Shown one piece after another: positions 21,534-31,105 of a DNA stretch of 64,000 bases. Location: assembly GCF_000214595.1 (NCBI RefSeq), contig NZ_AFIG01000001.1:2202799-2266798 (forward strand), written 5' to 3'. The stretch's first letter is position 1. Each line of letters opens with the position of its first letter. This stretch comes from Methylophaga thalassica MP (GTDB lineage: Bacteria; Pseudomonadota; Gammaproteobacteria; Nitrosococcales; Methylophagaceae). Under the pieces are notes generated by a model. It did no database searches. It was not told where the DNA came from and saw only the letters and a program-made list of their open reading frames with translations. The translations under genes and the position numbers were made by a program.

Positions 21534-23387
21534 ATGTTCCTGAAACGCAGCTTCTGGTTATCCGCCATTATCCTCCTGAGCTTGACGGCTTGTCAGCCTG
21601 TGCAATCACCGGTCAGCATGACAAAGCCTGCTCAAATTGAAACGGTCGCCTCAGAGTTATCCGGACAATACCAACAGGCAGCGGATGAATATGCCCAACT
21701 GGCAACGACAAATGACGGTGCTGAACAAGCGGCATATCAACTGAAAGCAGCTCAAATGTATTGGCAGTCAGGCCAAGTTGAATTAAGCCAAAGTCAACTA
21801 GATCAAATCAAACTCAGCTTACTGGATAAAAGCCGACGCTATGATGCCGCGATCCTGGGCGCCAATATCGCATTGTTTAACAGTGAAGGTGAGCGTGCAT
21901 TAGAAGCTCTCAGTGCTGTGCAGGAAAAAGACTTGTCCGCTCAGAATCTAAAGAATGTTCTAAAGCTTAAGACAGATGCTTATACATTGACTGGAAATTG
22001 GCTGGAAAAAGCCAACACCCATTTGAAGCTTGAAAAAATTCTGACAGATCCTGAATCATTGAAAAACAACCGTGAAGCGCTTTGGCAGGCATTAATGCAA
22101 ATGACGCCACAAGCATTGGATCTGTTTAACCCAGGCTATCCACCCGCCGAAGATAGTGGTTGGTTTGCCCTTGCCTACAACATTAAAGCGTATCAGGATA
22201 ATCCTGAAGTACTGGCTGTTGCACTTGAAGACTGGAAACGAAGCTACCCCAATCATCCTGCTGATCCAGCGCTGTATCAAAAAACCTTGGCAGCCGGAAC
22301 GCATATCCCAAAAGATATTGAAAATATTGCCGTCTTACTGCCTAACTCAGGGCCATTTGTAGAAGCGGCTAAAGCGATTAAAGACGCCATTATTGCCGCA
22401 CAATATGTAAATGGTTCAACGGCCCAACTGCACTTTTACGATATACAAACCGATGCGATCAGCGGGCAAAGTAATGTGTTATCTCAATACGATGCTGCCG
22501 TTGCTGATGGCGCCGGCGTGGTTATCGGTCCATTGCAAAAATCATCAGTGGAAACATTAGCAACACACCCAAACTTGAGTGTACCGGTACTGGCTTTGAA
22601 CCGCACTGATGGGCCTGAGGCTTATAAAAACCTCTATCAGTTTGGACTTGCGCCAGAAGACGAAGCTGCCGCTGCTGCCAATTATGCTAAGCAATTGGGC
22701 TACAAACGCAGCATTGTGCTCGCGCCCTATAATGACTGGGGACAACGCATCGCTTCAGCCTTTACCAATCAATGGCGGAAGGATGGTGGCACCACGTTAT
22801 TAGTCTCAAATTATAATGAAGCTGAAAATGACTTTCGGGAAACACTCATTCCATTAATGGGATTAAATGAAAGTGAGCAACGTTATAAGTCCTTGCAAGG
22901 CACATTAGGCCGCTCACTCGACTTCGAACCTCGTCGTCGTGAAGGCGTTGATTTTTTATTTTTAGTCGCTCGCCCACTCAAAGCACGTCAGCTCGTACCA
23001 CAGCTGAAATATCATCGTTCAGGTCAGTTACCGTTACTGGCAACGTCACATGTTTATAGCGGGCAGTCCGATCCGCAACAAAATATTGATCTGAATGACT
23101 TGATTATTTGTGATATTCCATGGGTATTTGAAGAATTAGCCGCAGAAGATCCGGTGTATCAGGCACTGAAAAATCAGTCTCCGGAGAACTTTGCCAGTGC
23201 AATCCGACTCTATGCTCTAGGTGTAGATGCTTATAAGTTGATTCCACAACTTAATAAACTAAGTCGAGATCCCACCAGCTCAATGGCAGGCGCTACTGGT
23301 ACGTTATCTATCAACTCGCAGGGACATGTCATTCGTAAAATGCTGTGGGCAAAATTTGAACAAGGAGAGCTAAAGCTCATTAAATAA
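21534..23387 (+). CDS. lpoA: penicillin-binding protein activator LpoA
   Basis: Outer membrane lipoprotein that reaches through the periplasm to stimulate PBP1A. The signal peptide ends in the lipobox LTAC (lipidated Cys near residue 20). The N-terminal half (about 30-250) is helical, TPR-like; the C-terminal half (about 260-617) has the periplasmic-binding-protein fold with 'IENIAVLLPNSGPFVEAAKAIKD' and 'ANYAKQLGYKRSIVLAPYNDWG'. 617 residues matches the long LpoA form. It is followed two bases later by yraN, the conserved order. PBP1A is not in the window. Confidence 0.93.
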   Translation: MFLKRSFWLSAIILLSLTACQPVQSPVSMTKPAQIETVASELSGQYQQAADEYAQLATTNDGAEQAAYQLKAAQMYWQSGQVELSQSQLDQIKLSLLDKSRRYDAAILGANIALFNSEGERALEALSAVQEKDLSAQNLKNVLKLKTDAYTLTGNWLEKANTHLKLEKILTDPESLKNNREALWQALMQMTPQALDLFNPGYPPAEDSGWFALAYNIKAYQDNPEVLAVALEDWKRSYPNHPADPALYQKTLAAGTHIPKDIENIAVLLPNSGPFVEAAKAIKDAIIAAQYVNGSTAQLHFYDIQTDAISGQSNVLSQYDAAVADGAGVVIGPLQKSSVETLATHPNLSVPVLALNRTDGPEAYKNLYQFGLAPEDEAAAAANYAKQLGYKRSIVLAPYNDWGQRIASAFTNQWRKDGGTTLLVSNYNEAENDFRETLIPLMGLNESEQRYKSLQGTLGRSLDFEPRRREGVDFLFLVARPLKARQLVPQLKYHRSGQLPLLATSHVYSGQSDPQQNIDLNDLIICDIPWVFEELAAEDPVYQALKNQSPENFASAIRLYALGVDAYKLIPQLNKLSRDPTSSMAGATGTLSINSQGHVIRKMLWAKFEQGELKLIK

Positions 23388-23389
23388 TT

Positions 23390-23749
23390 ATGTTTGCCAG
23401 GGAAAAAGGCCAGCAAATAGAAAAACAGGTTTCCTGCTATCTACAAAAGCATGGTATGCGTCTGATACAACAGAACTATCATTGCCGTGGAGGTGAAATC
23501 GATTTAATTATGAAAGAAAAAGATACCTTGGTATTTGTCGAGGTACGGTTTCGGAAGAATGCACGATTTGGTTCAGCACTGGAAAGCGTAAATAGTCAAA
23601 AACAGACTAAAATTATTCATACAGCGCAGCACTACATTCAAACAACATCATCACCATATCAGCACTATCGATTTGATGTTGTGGCGGTAACACCTGCTGA
23701 CTCATCCATACAGATTGAATGGATAAAAAACGCTTTCCAGCTTAGTTAG
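23390..23749 (+). CDS. YraN family (UPF0102) nuclease-like protein
   Basis: 119-residue protein with the endonuclease-like core of the UPF0102 family: 'RGGEIDLIMKEKDTLVFVEVRFR', where the E, D, and E-V-R residues resemble a restriction-endonuclease/Holliday-resolvase active site. The cellular role is not settled. It directly follows lpoA (two-base gap), the common arrangement, but the diaA/gmhA-like gene that usually comes next in enterobacteria is absent; dolP follows instead. Confidence 0.9.
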   Translation: MFAREKGQQIEKQVSCYLQKHGMRLIQQNYHCRGGEIDLIMKEKDTLVFVEVRFRKNARFGSALESVNSQKQTKIIHTAQHYIQTTSSPYQHYRFDVVAVTPADSSIQIEWIKNAFQLS

Positions 23750-23793
23750 CTAAAAAAATGTCAGTACATAGCGTTATTACAAGGAAAATCATT

Positions 23794-24381
23794 ATGCTCA
23801 ACATCAAAAAAGCAGCTTGGTTAGGCTTAGTTATTCCTGCCGCCACATTGTTTCTTCAAGCATGTGTGCCTGTTGTGGCAACAGGTGCAGCGACAGGCGC
23901 ATCAGTTGCCTATGATCGTCGTACTACTGGTAGTGTGATTGATGATCAAGGGATCGAATTTAAAGCGTCATACGCCATCTACAACAACAAAGAAATCTAT
24001 AACCAGAGCCATATTAACGTCACCAGTTATAACGGCGTTGTATTACTTACGGGTGAAACTCCGAGCGAGTCACTAAAACAAAAAGTAACGGCAGAAGTAA
24101 AAGCGATTCCTAAAGTCAGACGTATTCATAATGAGTTAGCGATTGCAGCTCCGAGCGCTTTGCCTTCTCGTAGTAGTGATGCCTGGATTACATCTAAAAT
24201 CAAAGCGAAAATGACCACAGATGAAAATACGGATCCATTCCATGTAAAAGTGGTAACAGAACGTGGTGTAGTTTACCTGATGGGCATGGTGAGTCATGCT
24301 GAAGCGGATCAAGCCGTCAATATAGTTAGGAATTCTGCCGGTGTTCAGCGTGTAGTGAAAATTTTTGAATACACTGATTAA
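23794..24381 (+). CDS. dolP: BON-domain outer membrane lipoprotein DolP
   Basis: Lipoprotein with a signal peptide ending in LQAC (lipidated Cys about residue 24) followed by two BON domains (about 50-120 and 125-195), seen as 'SHINVTSYNGVVLLTGETPS' and 'FHVKVVTERGVVYLMGMV'. DolP (YraP) supports outer membrane integrity and BAM function in E. coli. Start placed at 23794 because an AAGGA Shine-Dalgarno precedes it and the signal peptide begins properly there; the longer frame adds 12 unlikely residues. Confidence 0.92.
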   Translation: MLNIKKAAWLGLVIPAATLFLQACVPVVATGAATGASVAYDRRTTGSVIDDQGIEFKASYAIYNNKEIYNQSHINVTSYNGVVLLTGETPSESLKQKVTAEVKAIPKVRRIHNELAIAAPSALPSRSSDAWITSKIKAKMTTDENTDPFHVKVVTERGVVYLMGMVSHAEADQAVNIVRNSAGVQRVVKIFEYTD

Positions 24382-24404
24382 GTTAAGCCGTTTCAACAAT
24401 CTTC

Positions 24405-24435
24405 AAAAAAAGGGCTCTTTATGAGCCCTTTTTTT
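24405..24435. terminator. bidirectional terminator between dolP and hemJ
   Basis: GGGCTC/GAGCCC stem with a five-base loop, seven A on the left and seven T on the right, so it can terminate transcription from both converging genes. Confidence 0.92.
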
Positions 24436-24436
24436 A

Positions 24437-24862
24437 TTAAAACGGTTTTACAACAACCAGAATAACAATCGCGATCAAAGCCAGTACTGGCAGCTCATTA
24501 AACCAACGGTAAAATGTATGGCTACGCTCATTTTGATCTGCAGCAAATTTCCTTACCATAGATCCGCACATACCATGATAAGCAAAAAGCAGTAATACCA
24601 ACGTCAGTTTTGCATGCAACCAACCCATTGATGCTATTTGTTCTAGCGGATAATAACACACTAACCAGACACCAAATATGAGAGTCAAAAGTGCACTTGG
24701 CGTCATAATGCCACGGTAGAGTTTGCGCTCCATAATTTTAAAGCGCTCTTTACCCGCTTGATCCTCAGTCATCGCATGGTAAACAAACAAACGCGGCAAA
24801 TAGAACATGGCTGAAAACCATGTCACTACAAAAATGATATGAAATGCCTTCACCCAAAGCAT
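24437..24862 (-). CDS. hemJ: protoporphyrinogen IX oxidase HemJ
   Basis: Membrane protein of the HemJ (UPF0093) family, which oxidises protoporphyrinogen to protoporphyrin in most proteobacteria without HemG/HemY. Four membrane segments are evident in 141 residues, with the conserved N-terminal histidine (MLWVKAFHIIFVVTW) and 'MGWLHAKLTLVL'. Start chosen at the ATG preceded by GAGGA; a longer frame adds eight residues. It sits alone, converging with dolP. Confidence 0.9.
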   Translation of the reverse strand: MLWVKAFHIIFVVTWFSAMFYLPRLFVYHAMTEDQAGKERFKIMERKLYRGIMTPSALLTLIFGVWLVCYYPLEQIASMGWLHAKLTLVLLLFAYHGMCGSMVRKFAADQNERSHTFYRWFNELPVLALIAIVILVVVKPF

Positions 24863-24919
24863 GGTGTATTCCTCATACAAAAACAATGATAGTATCAGTT
24901 TATATTCAAGGGGGTATTT

Positions 24920-25303
24920 ATGACCGATTCAACCGCTCAGGATAGACGCCGTTTCAGCCGCATACCTTTTGATGCTGTTGCCCACATCAACACTGAAAAT
25001 GGTGATTTATTTCTCAATTGCCAAATCATTGATATTTCATTAAAAGGTCTATTAGTTCATAAACCAGGACAGTGGCAATCTGAGATTGGCGATAAATGTC
25101 GTCTTGACTTATTACTGGATAATGCCCAAGTCATTATCGAGATGGAAACCGTTATAGCTCATATCGATGATGAACAGATCGGTTTTGACTGCGAACATAT
25201 CGGTTTGGATAGCATCACACACTTAAAACGCCTGATTGAGCTGAATCTGGGTGATGAAGCCATTCTCCACAGGGAATTATCAGCTCTGATTGATCAGCAT
25301 TAA
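24920..25303 (+). CDS. PilZ domain protein, probable c-di-GMP receptor
   Basis: 127-residue single-domain PilZ protein. The two c-di-GMP contact motifs are present: RxxxR in 'RRRFSRIPF' (near residue 10) and D/N-x-S-x-x-G in 'IDISLKGLLV' (about 39-48), so ligand binding is likely. No output domain is fused and no flagellar or pilus gene is adjacent, so the target is unknown. It converges with radA; the two genes share TTAA as overlapping stop codons. Confidence 0.88.
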   Translation: MTDSTAQDRRRFSRIPFDAVAHINTENGDLFLNCQIIDISLKGLLVHKPGQWQSEIGDKCRLDLLLDNAQVIIEMETVIAHIDDEQIGFDCEHIGLDSITHLKRLIELNLGDEAILHRELSALIDQH

Positions 25304-26694
25304 GCAGTGATATCCCGAAGTATATTAATCACTTCTGACAACTGTTTTACCGCATGCACCTTCATACCCTTCAAGTCTTTTCGTGGCGCATTTGCTGCTG
25401 GCACAATCGCATGAGTAAAACCATGTTTATTTGCATCTTTAATGCGTTCTTCGCCGGCCTGCACAGGTCGAATTTCCCCCGTCAGTCCGACCTCACCAAA
25501 TAATACCCAGTCTCTGGGTAATGGTTTATTACGCAGGCTGGAAATAATCGCAGCTAATACCGCCAAGTCAGCCCCGGTCTCACTCAGTTTTACACCACCG
25601 ACAACGTTAATAAATACATCCTGATCATGACAGGTAATTCCACCATGTCGATGCAAAATAGCCAGCAACATGGCTAAGCGATTTTGCTCAAGCCCCACCG
25701 TCACCCGTCTTGGGTTTCCGAGAGGACTACTATCAACCAAGGCTTGCACCTCAACTAACATCGGTCGGCTGCCTTCTCGTATCACTGTGACAATGCTGCC
25801 TGGCACAGACTCATCTCCCCGAGACAGGAAAATGGCAGATGGATTACTGACTTCTTTAAGTCCTAATTCCGTCATGCCAAACACACCGAGCTCATTCACA
25901 GCACCAAAACGGTTTTTAACGGCACGCAGAATTCTGAATCGTGTAGAAGTATCACCTTCAAAATAAAGCACGGTATCAACCATATGTTCAAGCACACGAG
26001 GCCCAGCTAATGCTCCTTGCTTAGTGACATGACCTACCAGAATCATTGTCGTGCCACTGGATTTAGCAAAACGAACCAGCTGCGCAGCACTTTCACGTAC
26101 CTGTGCCACTGTTCCTGGTGCTGATTGTAATAACTCAGTGAATACCGTTTGTATTGAGTCAATCACCATCACTTGTGGTTTACGATTTTTTGCGACCTGA
26201 ATCATCTGCTCAGCATGGGTTTCGGCTAATAGATCAACCGGTGCCTGTTCCAATTGAAGCCGTTCTGCACGCAAGCGAATTTGCTGTAGAGACTCTTCAC
26301 CACTGATATAAAGTGGACTAATCCCACTACTGTCAGCCATTGTTGCCATGGCTTGTAGTAATAAGGTGGACTTGCCAATCCCAGGATCGCCACCTATCAA
26401 GACAACCGAGCCTGTGACTAAACCACCACCGAGTACTCTGTCGAGTTCTGGCAAGCCCGTAGTCCAACGTACGGCTTGCTCAGAAGTGACTTGTCCCAGT
26501 GCCTGAACTTCGCTTTTTTGTTCTCCAGCATAACCAGAATGCTTACTGATTGTAGCTTGTGCGGTAGATGAAGCACTGGAATAGATCTCTTCTTCAAGGC
26601 TATTCCATGCCCCGCAATCGGAACAACGTCCCGCCCATTGTGGTGTTTGAGCACCACACTCTTTACAGACATAAACCTTTTTAACTTTAGCCAT
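25300..26694 (-). CDS. radA: DNA repair protein RadA
   Basis: RecA-related branch migration helicase that acts in recombinational repair. The N-terminal zinc finger is C10-x2-C13...C24-x2-C27, followed by the Walker A loop 'GGDPGIGKSTLLL', the RadA-specific KNRFG motif (in VKNRFGAVNELGVF), and a C-terminal Lon-protease-like domain (about 290-464). 464 residues is typical. Overlaps alr by eight bases. Confidence 0.97.
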   Translation of the reverse strand: MAKVKKVYVCKECGAQTPQWAGRCSDCGAWNSLEEEIYSSASSTAQATISKHSGYAGEQKSEVQALGQVTSEQAVRWTTGLPELDRVLGGGLVTGSVVLIGGDPGIGKSTLLLQAMATMADSSGISPLYISGEESLQQIRLRAERLQLEQAPVDLLAETHAEQMIQVAKNRKPQVMVIDSIQTVFTELLQSAPGTVAQVRESAAQLVRFAKSSGTTMILVGHVTKQGALAGPRVLEHMVDTVLYFEGDTSTRFRILRAVKNRFGAVNELGVFGMTELGLKEVSNPSAIFLSRGDESVPGSIVTVIREGSRPMLVEVQALVDSSPLGNPRRVTVGLEQNRLAMLLAILHRHGGITCHDQDVFINVVGGVKLSETGADLAVLAAIISSLRNKPLPRDWVLFGEVGLTGEIRPVQAGEERIKDANKHGFTHAIVPAANAPRKDLKGMKVHAVKQLSEVINILRDITA

Positions 26695-27772
26695 CTATAA
26701 CGTCCCTGTTAACACGTTTACTCAACACAGTGACAAGCTCATAAGGGATGGTGCCCGCATATTCAGCCACCTCTTCTACCATTAATTCTGAACGGCCCCA
26801 TAACAGCACCTCATCGCCGACACTCGCCTTTGAGCAATCGGTCAGATTGATACAAATCGTATCCATGGAAATACGACCTATCACCGGGCAACGTTGGCCC
26901 CGAATCACCACTTCAGAACGGTTAGATAAATGCCGGCTATATCCATCACCGTAACCGATACTGGCGACACCAATACGTGAAGCTTGTTTAGCTGACCAGT
27001 CACCACCATAACCAACCTGTTCACCAATATTGATGTCATAGACCGAAATCAATTGTGTCGTTAATTGCATGGCTGGCTGTAACTCATGCTCGGCAGCATT
27101 CGTATTTGCAAATGGTGAAATACCATACAGCATCAAACCGGGACGCACCCAATCCAAATGCGATTCGGGATACGCCAGCACAGCAGCGGAATTAGACAAA
27201 CAGACTGGCAAACCGGTTTTGTGTTTGAGGCTTTGCATATGCTCAAGTTGATGTTGATTACGGATATCACCTACGAGATCAGAGTTTGCAAAATGACTCA
27301 TCAAGCCGAACTCATCGTTCATATTGCCTGATGCTGTTAAACGGCTAAGGGCTGTTTCAATATCCTCTGGTCGAATACCAAGCCGGTGCATGCCACTATC
27401 AACCATGATCCAGTTAAAACGCAAAGGCTGAACCAAGGTGATTGAACTCAATAAATCGACTTGAGAACTGAGATGTATCACTGGCGATAGTTCTAACTCT
27501 GCTGCAAGCTGAAAATCATCAGCCGTATTAACCCCTTCAAGAATAACGATCGGGAGTGTCACACCATGATGTCGAAGCGAGACCGCCTCTGACAATCGTG
27601 CCACAGCAAAAGCATCACTTTGCTTTAAGGCTTCTGCTACGGCTATCACACCATGGCCATAGGCATCGGCTTTAATAACCGACATAACCTTGCTCTTGGG
27701 TGCATAGTGTTTTACCCGTGCAAAGTTATGCTGTAAGGCACTAATAGAAATAGTCGCAGTGGGGAAAGTCAA
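26687..27772 (-). CDS. alr: alanine racemase
   Basis: PLP enzyme that makes D-alanine for DdlB. The PLP lysine is K34 in SVIKADAYGHG, the catalytic tyrosine region is 'IGYGDGYSR', and the C-terminal beta domain has 'GRISMDTICINLTD'. The start appears to be TTG with a GAGGAG Shine-Dalgarno five bases upstream, located at the 3' end of dnaB; the dnaB-alr order is common in gammaproteobacteria. 361 residues. Confidence 0.96.
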   Translation of the reverse strand: MTFPTATISISALQHNFARVKHYAPKSKVMSVIKADAYGHGVIAVAEALKQSDAFAVARLSEAVSLRHHGVTLPIVILEGVNTADDFQLAAELELSPVIHLSSQVDLLSSITLVQPLRFNWIMVDSGMHRLGIRPEDIETALSRLTASGNMNDEFGLMSHFANSDLVGDIRNQHQLEHMQSLKHKTGLPVCLSNSAAVLAYPESHLDWVRPGLMLYGISPFANTNAAEHELQPAMQLTTQLISVYDINIGEQVGYGGDWSAKQASRIGVASIGYGDGYSRHLSNRSEVVIRGQRCPVIGRISMDTICINLTDCSKASVGDEVLLWGRSELMVEEVAEYAGTIPYELVTVLSKRVNRDVIDG

Positions 27773-27774
27773 TG

Positions 27775-29196
27775 TTACTCCTCGCCGTAGCTCGGATAAT
27801 TATCCTGATCTTCGTAATAACTTGGGGCAAAATTCTCAAATCGTGTGTACTTGCCCTGGAATGTTAACGCCACGGTACCAATAGGACCATTACGCTGTTT
27901 ACCAATGATAATTTCGGCTTTACCTTTATCAGGTGAATCTGAATTATAGACTTCATCCCGATAAATAAAGACGATGAGATCCGCATCCTGCTCAATCGCA
28001 CCCGACTCACGCAAATCAGACATTACCGGACGTTTATTTGGACGTTGTTCCAGACTTCGGTTTAACTGGGATAAGGCAATCACTGGTACTTCCAGTTCTT
28101 TACCAAGTGCTTTCAATGAACGCGATATTTCAGAAATCTCAGTAGCTCGGTTTTCATTGGCTTTACCGGCGTTTCCCTGCATTAATTGCAGATAGTCAAT
28201 CACGATTAAACTTAGACCATGCTCACGTTTAAGACGTCTAGCACGGGCACGTAATTCTGTTGGACTTAATGCAGGTGTGTCATCGATAAATAACGGCGCT
28301 TCGTTAAGTAAAGCTATCGCTGATGTTAACCGAGGCCAATCATCATCATTTAATTTACCCGTACGTAAGCGATGTTGATCAATTCGGCCTAATGAAGACA
28401 GCATACGCATGGCCAATGCATCTGCAGGCATCTCCATACTGAACACCGCTACAGGTTGTTTACTGTGTATGGCACCATTTTCGGCAATATTCATTGCGAA
28501 TGTGGTTTTACCCATTGATGGGCGACCAGCAACAATCACCAAATCGGCCGGTTGCAAACCTGAGGTTTGTTCATCAAAGTCAATGAATCCAGTCGGTAAG
28601 CCGGTAATAGCACTGTCTTGCTCAAACAGGCTGTCAATTCTGTCAACCACTTTACTCAGTACATCTTTTACCTGAATAAAGCCACCACCACGTTTTGCGC
28701 CTTTTTCAGCAATCTCAAAAACATGACGCTCAGCAATATCGAGCATATCTTCTTTGCTCATGCCTTCAGGCTTAAACGCCATATTGGCAATGCTATTGCC
28801 GACTTTGATTAATTGACGAAGAATAGCCCGTTCGCGCACGATTTCAGCATACGCGGTAATATTCGCAGCACTTGGTGTATTGCGTGCCAACATCCCCAGA
28901 TAAGCCAGTTCGCCAACTTGGTCTAACTCACCACGCTTATCATGCCATTCAGCCAGTGTAATCACGTCAACAGGCTGTGAATGCTCCATTAACTGAGCAA
29001 TCGCACGATAAATTAATTGATGGTCATGACGATAGAAATCTTGCTCAACCAAGAGATCGGCCACTTGTTCCCAGGCAGAATTGTCGAGCATTAATCCGCC
29101 AAGCACAGACTGCTCAGCTTCGATGGAATGAGGCGGCACCTTCAGTGCTTCAGTGGCAGAATCCTTAAATGAATCGAAATAATTTAAGTCTTCCAC
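27775..29196 (-). CDS. dnaB: replicative DNA helicase DnaB
   Basis: Hexameric 5'-3' helicase at the replication fork. The N-terminal domain begins at 'VPPHSIEAEQSVLGGLMLDN', and the RecA-like domain has Walker A 'GRPSMGKTTFAMN', Walker B 'LIVIDYLQLM' and the arginine-finger region near 'KQRNGPIGT'. No intein. I place the start at the GTG at 29196 (473 residues): the longer frame would need a TTG and adds 11 residues, and no ATG is available; a GAGG lies 11 bases before the GTG, so the exact start is uncertain. Confidence 0.96.
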   Translation of the reverse strand: MEDLNYFDSFKDSATEALKVPPHSIEAEQSVLGGLMLDNSAWEQVADLLVEQDFYRHDHQLIYRAIAQLMEHSQPVDVITLAEWHDKRGELDQVGELAYLGMLARNTPSAANITAYAEIVRERAILRQLIKVGNSIANMAFKPEGMSKEDMLDIAERHVFEIAEKGAKRGGGFIQVKDVLSKVVDRIDSLFEQDSAITGLPTGFIDFDEQTSGLQPADLVIVAGRPSMGKTTFAMNIAENGAIHSKQPVAVFSMEMPADALAMRMLSSLGRIDQHRLRTGKLNDDDWPRLTSAIALLNEAPLFIDDTPALSPTELRARARRLKREHGLSLIVIDYLQLMQGNAGKANENRATEISEISRSLKALGKELEVPVIALSQLNRSLEQRPNKRPVMSDLRESGAIEQDADLIVFIYRDEVYNSDSPDKGKAEIIIGKQRNGPIGTVALTFQGKYTRFENFAPSYYEDQDNYPSYGEE

Positions 29197-29252
29197 AGTG
29201 TTTATAGCCTCTATATAACTAAGACACAATTCTCATAAATTGAGATGATGAG

Positions 29253-29293
29253 AATAAAAAATGGAGGCCAGACCTATAGAGTCCAGCCTCCAT
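29253..29293 (-). terminator. terminator of the rpsF-rplI operon
   Basis: Minus-strand stem ATGGAGGC/GCCTCCAT with an inner GAC/GTC pairing and a following run of six T. It separates rplI from dnaB, so dnaB should have its own promoter in the 29200-29250 region. Confidence 0.88.
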
Positions 29294-29300
29294 ACTTTCA

Positions 29301-29849
29301 TTAAGCTTCTTCTTGTGCTTTTGCAATCGCTTCAGCTTCTTCTAAAGCTGCTTCTCTTGCTTTTTTCGCTTCTTCAGCTTCCGCTTTTGCTTGCAGTTCA
29401 GCTTCTGAGCTTACATTGACTTTGACGACTTCAATAACATCAGCATGTAATTGAATATCAATGTTGTATTCGCCTGTATGACGTAATGGACCTGTCGGTA
29501 AGCGAACTTCATTGCGGTCAATATCAGCACCTGCTGCATTTAATGCATCAGCGATGTCAGCAGCAGTGATTGAGCCGAATAGTTTACCCTCAACACCAGC
29601 ATTAGCCATAATATTAAGAGAACCAGCTGCAACCAGTTTCGCTTTACGTGCTTCAGCTTCAGCTAATAACTTCGCTGCTGCCGCTTCCAGATCCGCACGA
29701 CGTGCTTCAAACTTTTCTCTGTTTTGCTTAGTTGCAGGTAACGCTTTACCTTTAGGTACTAAGAAGTTACGTCCAAAACCAGACTTAACATTGACTTCAT
29801 CGCCCAGATTACCAAGCTTTTGAACTTTTTCTAGCAATATAACTTGCAT
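29301..29849 (-). CDS. rplI: 50S ribosomal protein L9 with C-terminal extension
   Basis: L9 stabilises the L1-stalk base of the large subunit. The N-terminal domain '[19 protein letters not shown]' and the two-domain build with a long connecting helix (about 42-75) are typical. Family members are about 149 residues; this one has 182 because of a tail of about 33 residues rich in Ala, Glu and Lys (from '[15 protein letters not shown]' on). The tail looks helical and may be unstructured in isolation. Start at the ATG preceded by GAGGG; the longer frame adds eight residues. Confidence 0.96.
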   Translation of the reverse strand: MQVILLEKVQKLGNLGDEVNVKSGFGRNFLVPKGKALPATKQNREKFEARRADLEAAAAKLLAEAEARKAKLVAAGSLNIMANAGVEGKLFGSITAADIADALNAAGADIDRNEVRLPTGPLRHTGEYNIDIQLHADVIEVVKVNVSSEAELQAKAEAEEAKKAREAALEEAEAIAKAQEEA

Positions 29850-29886
29850 CGTTCTACCCTCATTCGCAATCAAATCGATTGCTTAT

Positions 29887-30813
29887 TCAAATACCCGTAC
29901 CACTCTTTTTAGAGCGATCACGTAAATTAAACCACTGATCTAATACACCCAGGCTGGCTAGTATCATTACCATTTGTGGCAGCATAATGACGAGTAAAAC
30001 ATAGACAGTCACTAACCATGCTTTACTTTTTTGCTTTATCGCCACCATCGCATGCACGATAGCCAAACCTTGAACACCAAACACTACCAGCATCACTGGT
30101 AAACAATCCATCAACCATGGCACATTGCTACCAATAGAGGTAAGTGCCAAAATGATAAGTAGCCCGGTAAAAACGGCAGGCGCTTTACCCAAGCGTAACT
30201 GTTTAAACTCTGCACCAAATGCTCCTGGATTATAGAGTTCAGACTGCCAGGCACGTCCAATAATGATGCCTAAAATCGCATTAAGACAAACACCAGCGGC
30301 AACCAGACCGGTCATTAAACCAGATAATCTCATCGCCACCTGTTCGGTCTGTGTTGCGTTTAATTGCCAACTAGGCTGTTCACTCAGATTATCGATGAAT
30401 GGTTTTAACATCTGTTGCCACCAAGATGCTGTATCTGGAATAAACAGATGCAGCATCAGTACAACCAGAATGCCTAAACCACTCGCCGTTAATAAAGACA
30501 ATGCAAATGAACGAGTATAACCAAGCGCCAGAGTTACCAGGTAAACCGGCAACCAACTGGTTAGCAAAACCAAACCCGCAATCCACAACTGCCCGACTAA
30601 GAAACCAGCAAGCAAAGCAAACACAACTAACGTTGCCAGAATAACGCTCACGCCTTCACGTGGGCCCATTCTCAAAGTCGTCAACGAAATCACACCACTA
30701 GACAAATAGTTTAGTGGCGGAAAGATTATCGCCAGAGCTGACAACACCGCTGTTGTTGCTGCCGCTTTCCAGCGACCTTGCATAGCGTAAGAGGCAATAA
30801 CTTTAAACAGCAT
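29887..30813 (-). CDS. DUF2232 integral membrane protein
   Basis: 308-residue polytopic membrane protein with about eight hydrophobic segments and a short basic C-terminus (RDRSKKSGTGI). It fits the DUF2232/YybS-like family, whose function is unknown; some members look like substrate-binding subunits of ECF-type transporters. It is embedded between rpsR and rplI, a position seen in other gammaproteobacteria such as Pseudomonas, so it is co-expressed with ribosomal proteins. Confidence 0.78.
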   Translation of the reverse strand: MLFKVIASYAMQGRWKAAATTAVLSALAIIFPPLNYLSSGVISLTTLRMGPREGVSVILATLVVFALLAGFLVGQLWIAGLVLLTSWLPVYLVTLALGYTRSFALSLLTASGLGILVVLMLHLFIPDTASWWQQMLKPFIDNLSEQPSWQLNATQTEQVAMRLSGLMTGLVAAGVCLNAILGIIIGRAWQSELYNPGAFGAEFKQLRLGKAPAVFTGLLIILALTSIGSNVPWLMDCLPVMLVVFGVQGLAIVHAMVAIKQKSKAWLVTVYVLLVIMLPQMVMILASLGVLDQWFNLRDRSKKSGTGI

Positions 30814-30847
30814 AACTGATACGTTTAAGTGCTTAGATCAAGACAAA

Positions 30848-31075
30848 TTATTTATGCATGTCGCAGTATGGCAACAATGCCAGGAAACGCGCACGCTTCA
30901 CACAAGTTGAAAGCTGACGCTGGTAGCGCGCTTTAGTACCTGTGATACGGCTTGGTACGATTTTTCCTGTTTCAGTGATGTAGTTTTTTAACAAATTTAC
31001 ATCTTTATAATCGATTTGTTTAATGCCTTCGGCAGTAAAGCGACAAAATTTTCTACGTCTAAAAAAACGTGCCAT
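30848..31075 (-). CDS. rpsR: 30S ribosomal protein S18
   Basis: 75-residue small-subunit protein that forms a heterodimer with S6 in the platform. The basic N-terminus ([13 protein letters not shown]) and the core '[27 protein letters not shown]' are unmistakable. It follows rpsF by 30 bp. Confidence 0.98.
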   Translation of the reverse strand: MARFFRRRKFCRFTAEGIKQIDYKDVNLLKNYITETGKIVPSRITGTKARYQRQLSTCVKRARFLALLPYCDMHK

Positions 31076-31105
31076 TATGAATTCTCCTAAAAGTCTGCAG
31101 CAGTA

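Noticed and set aside
29194..29229. DnaB start at TTG 29229
   Set aside because: Adds 11 residues not typical of DnaB; the GTG at 29196 is nearer to the family start.
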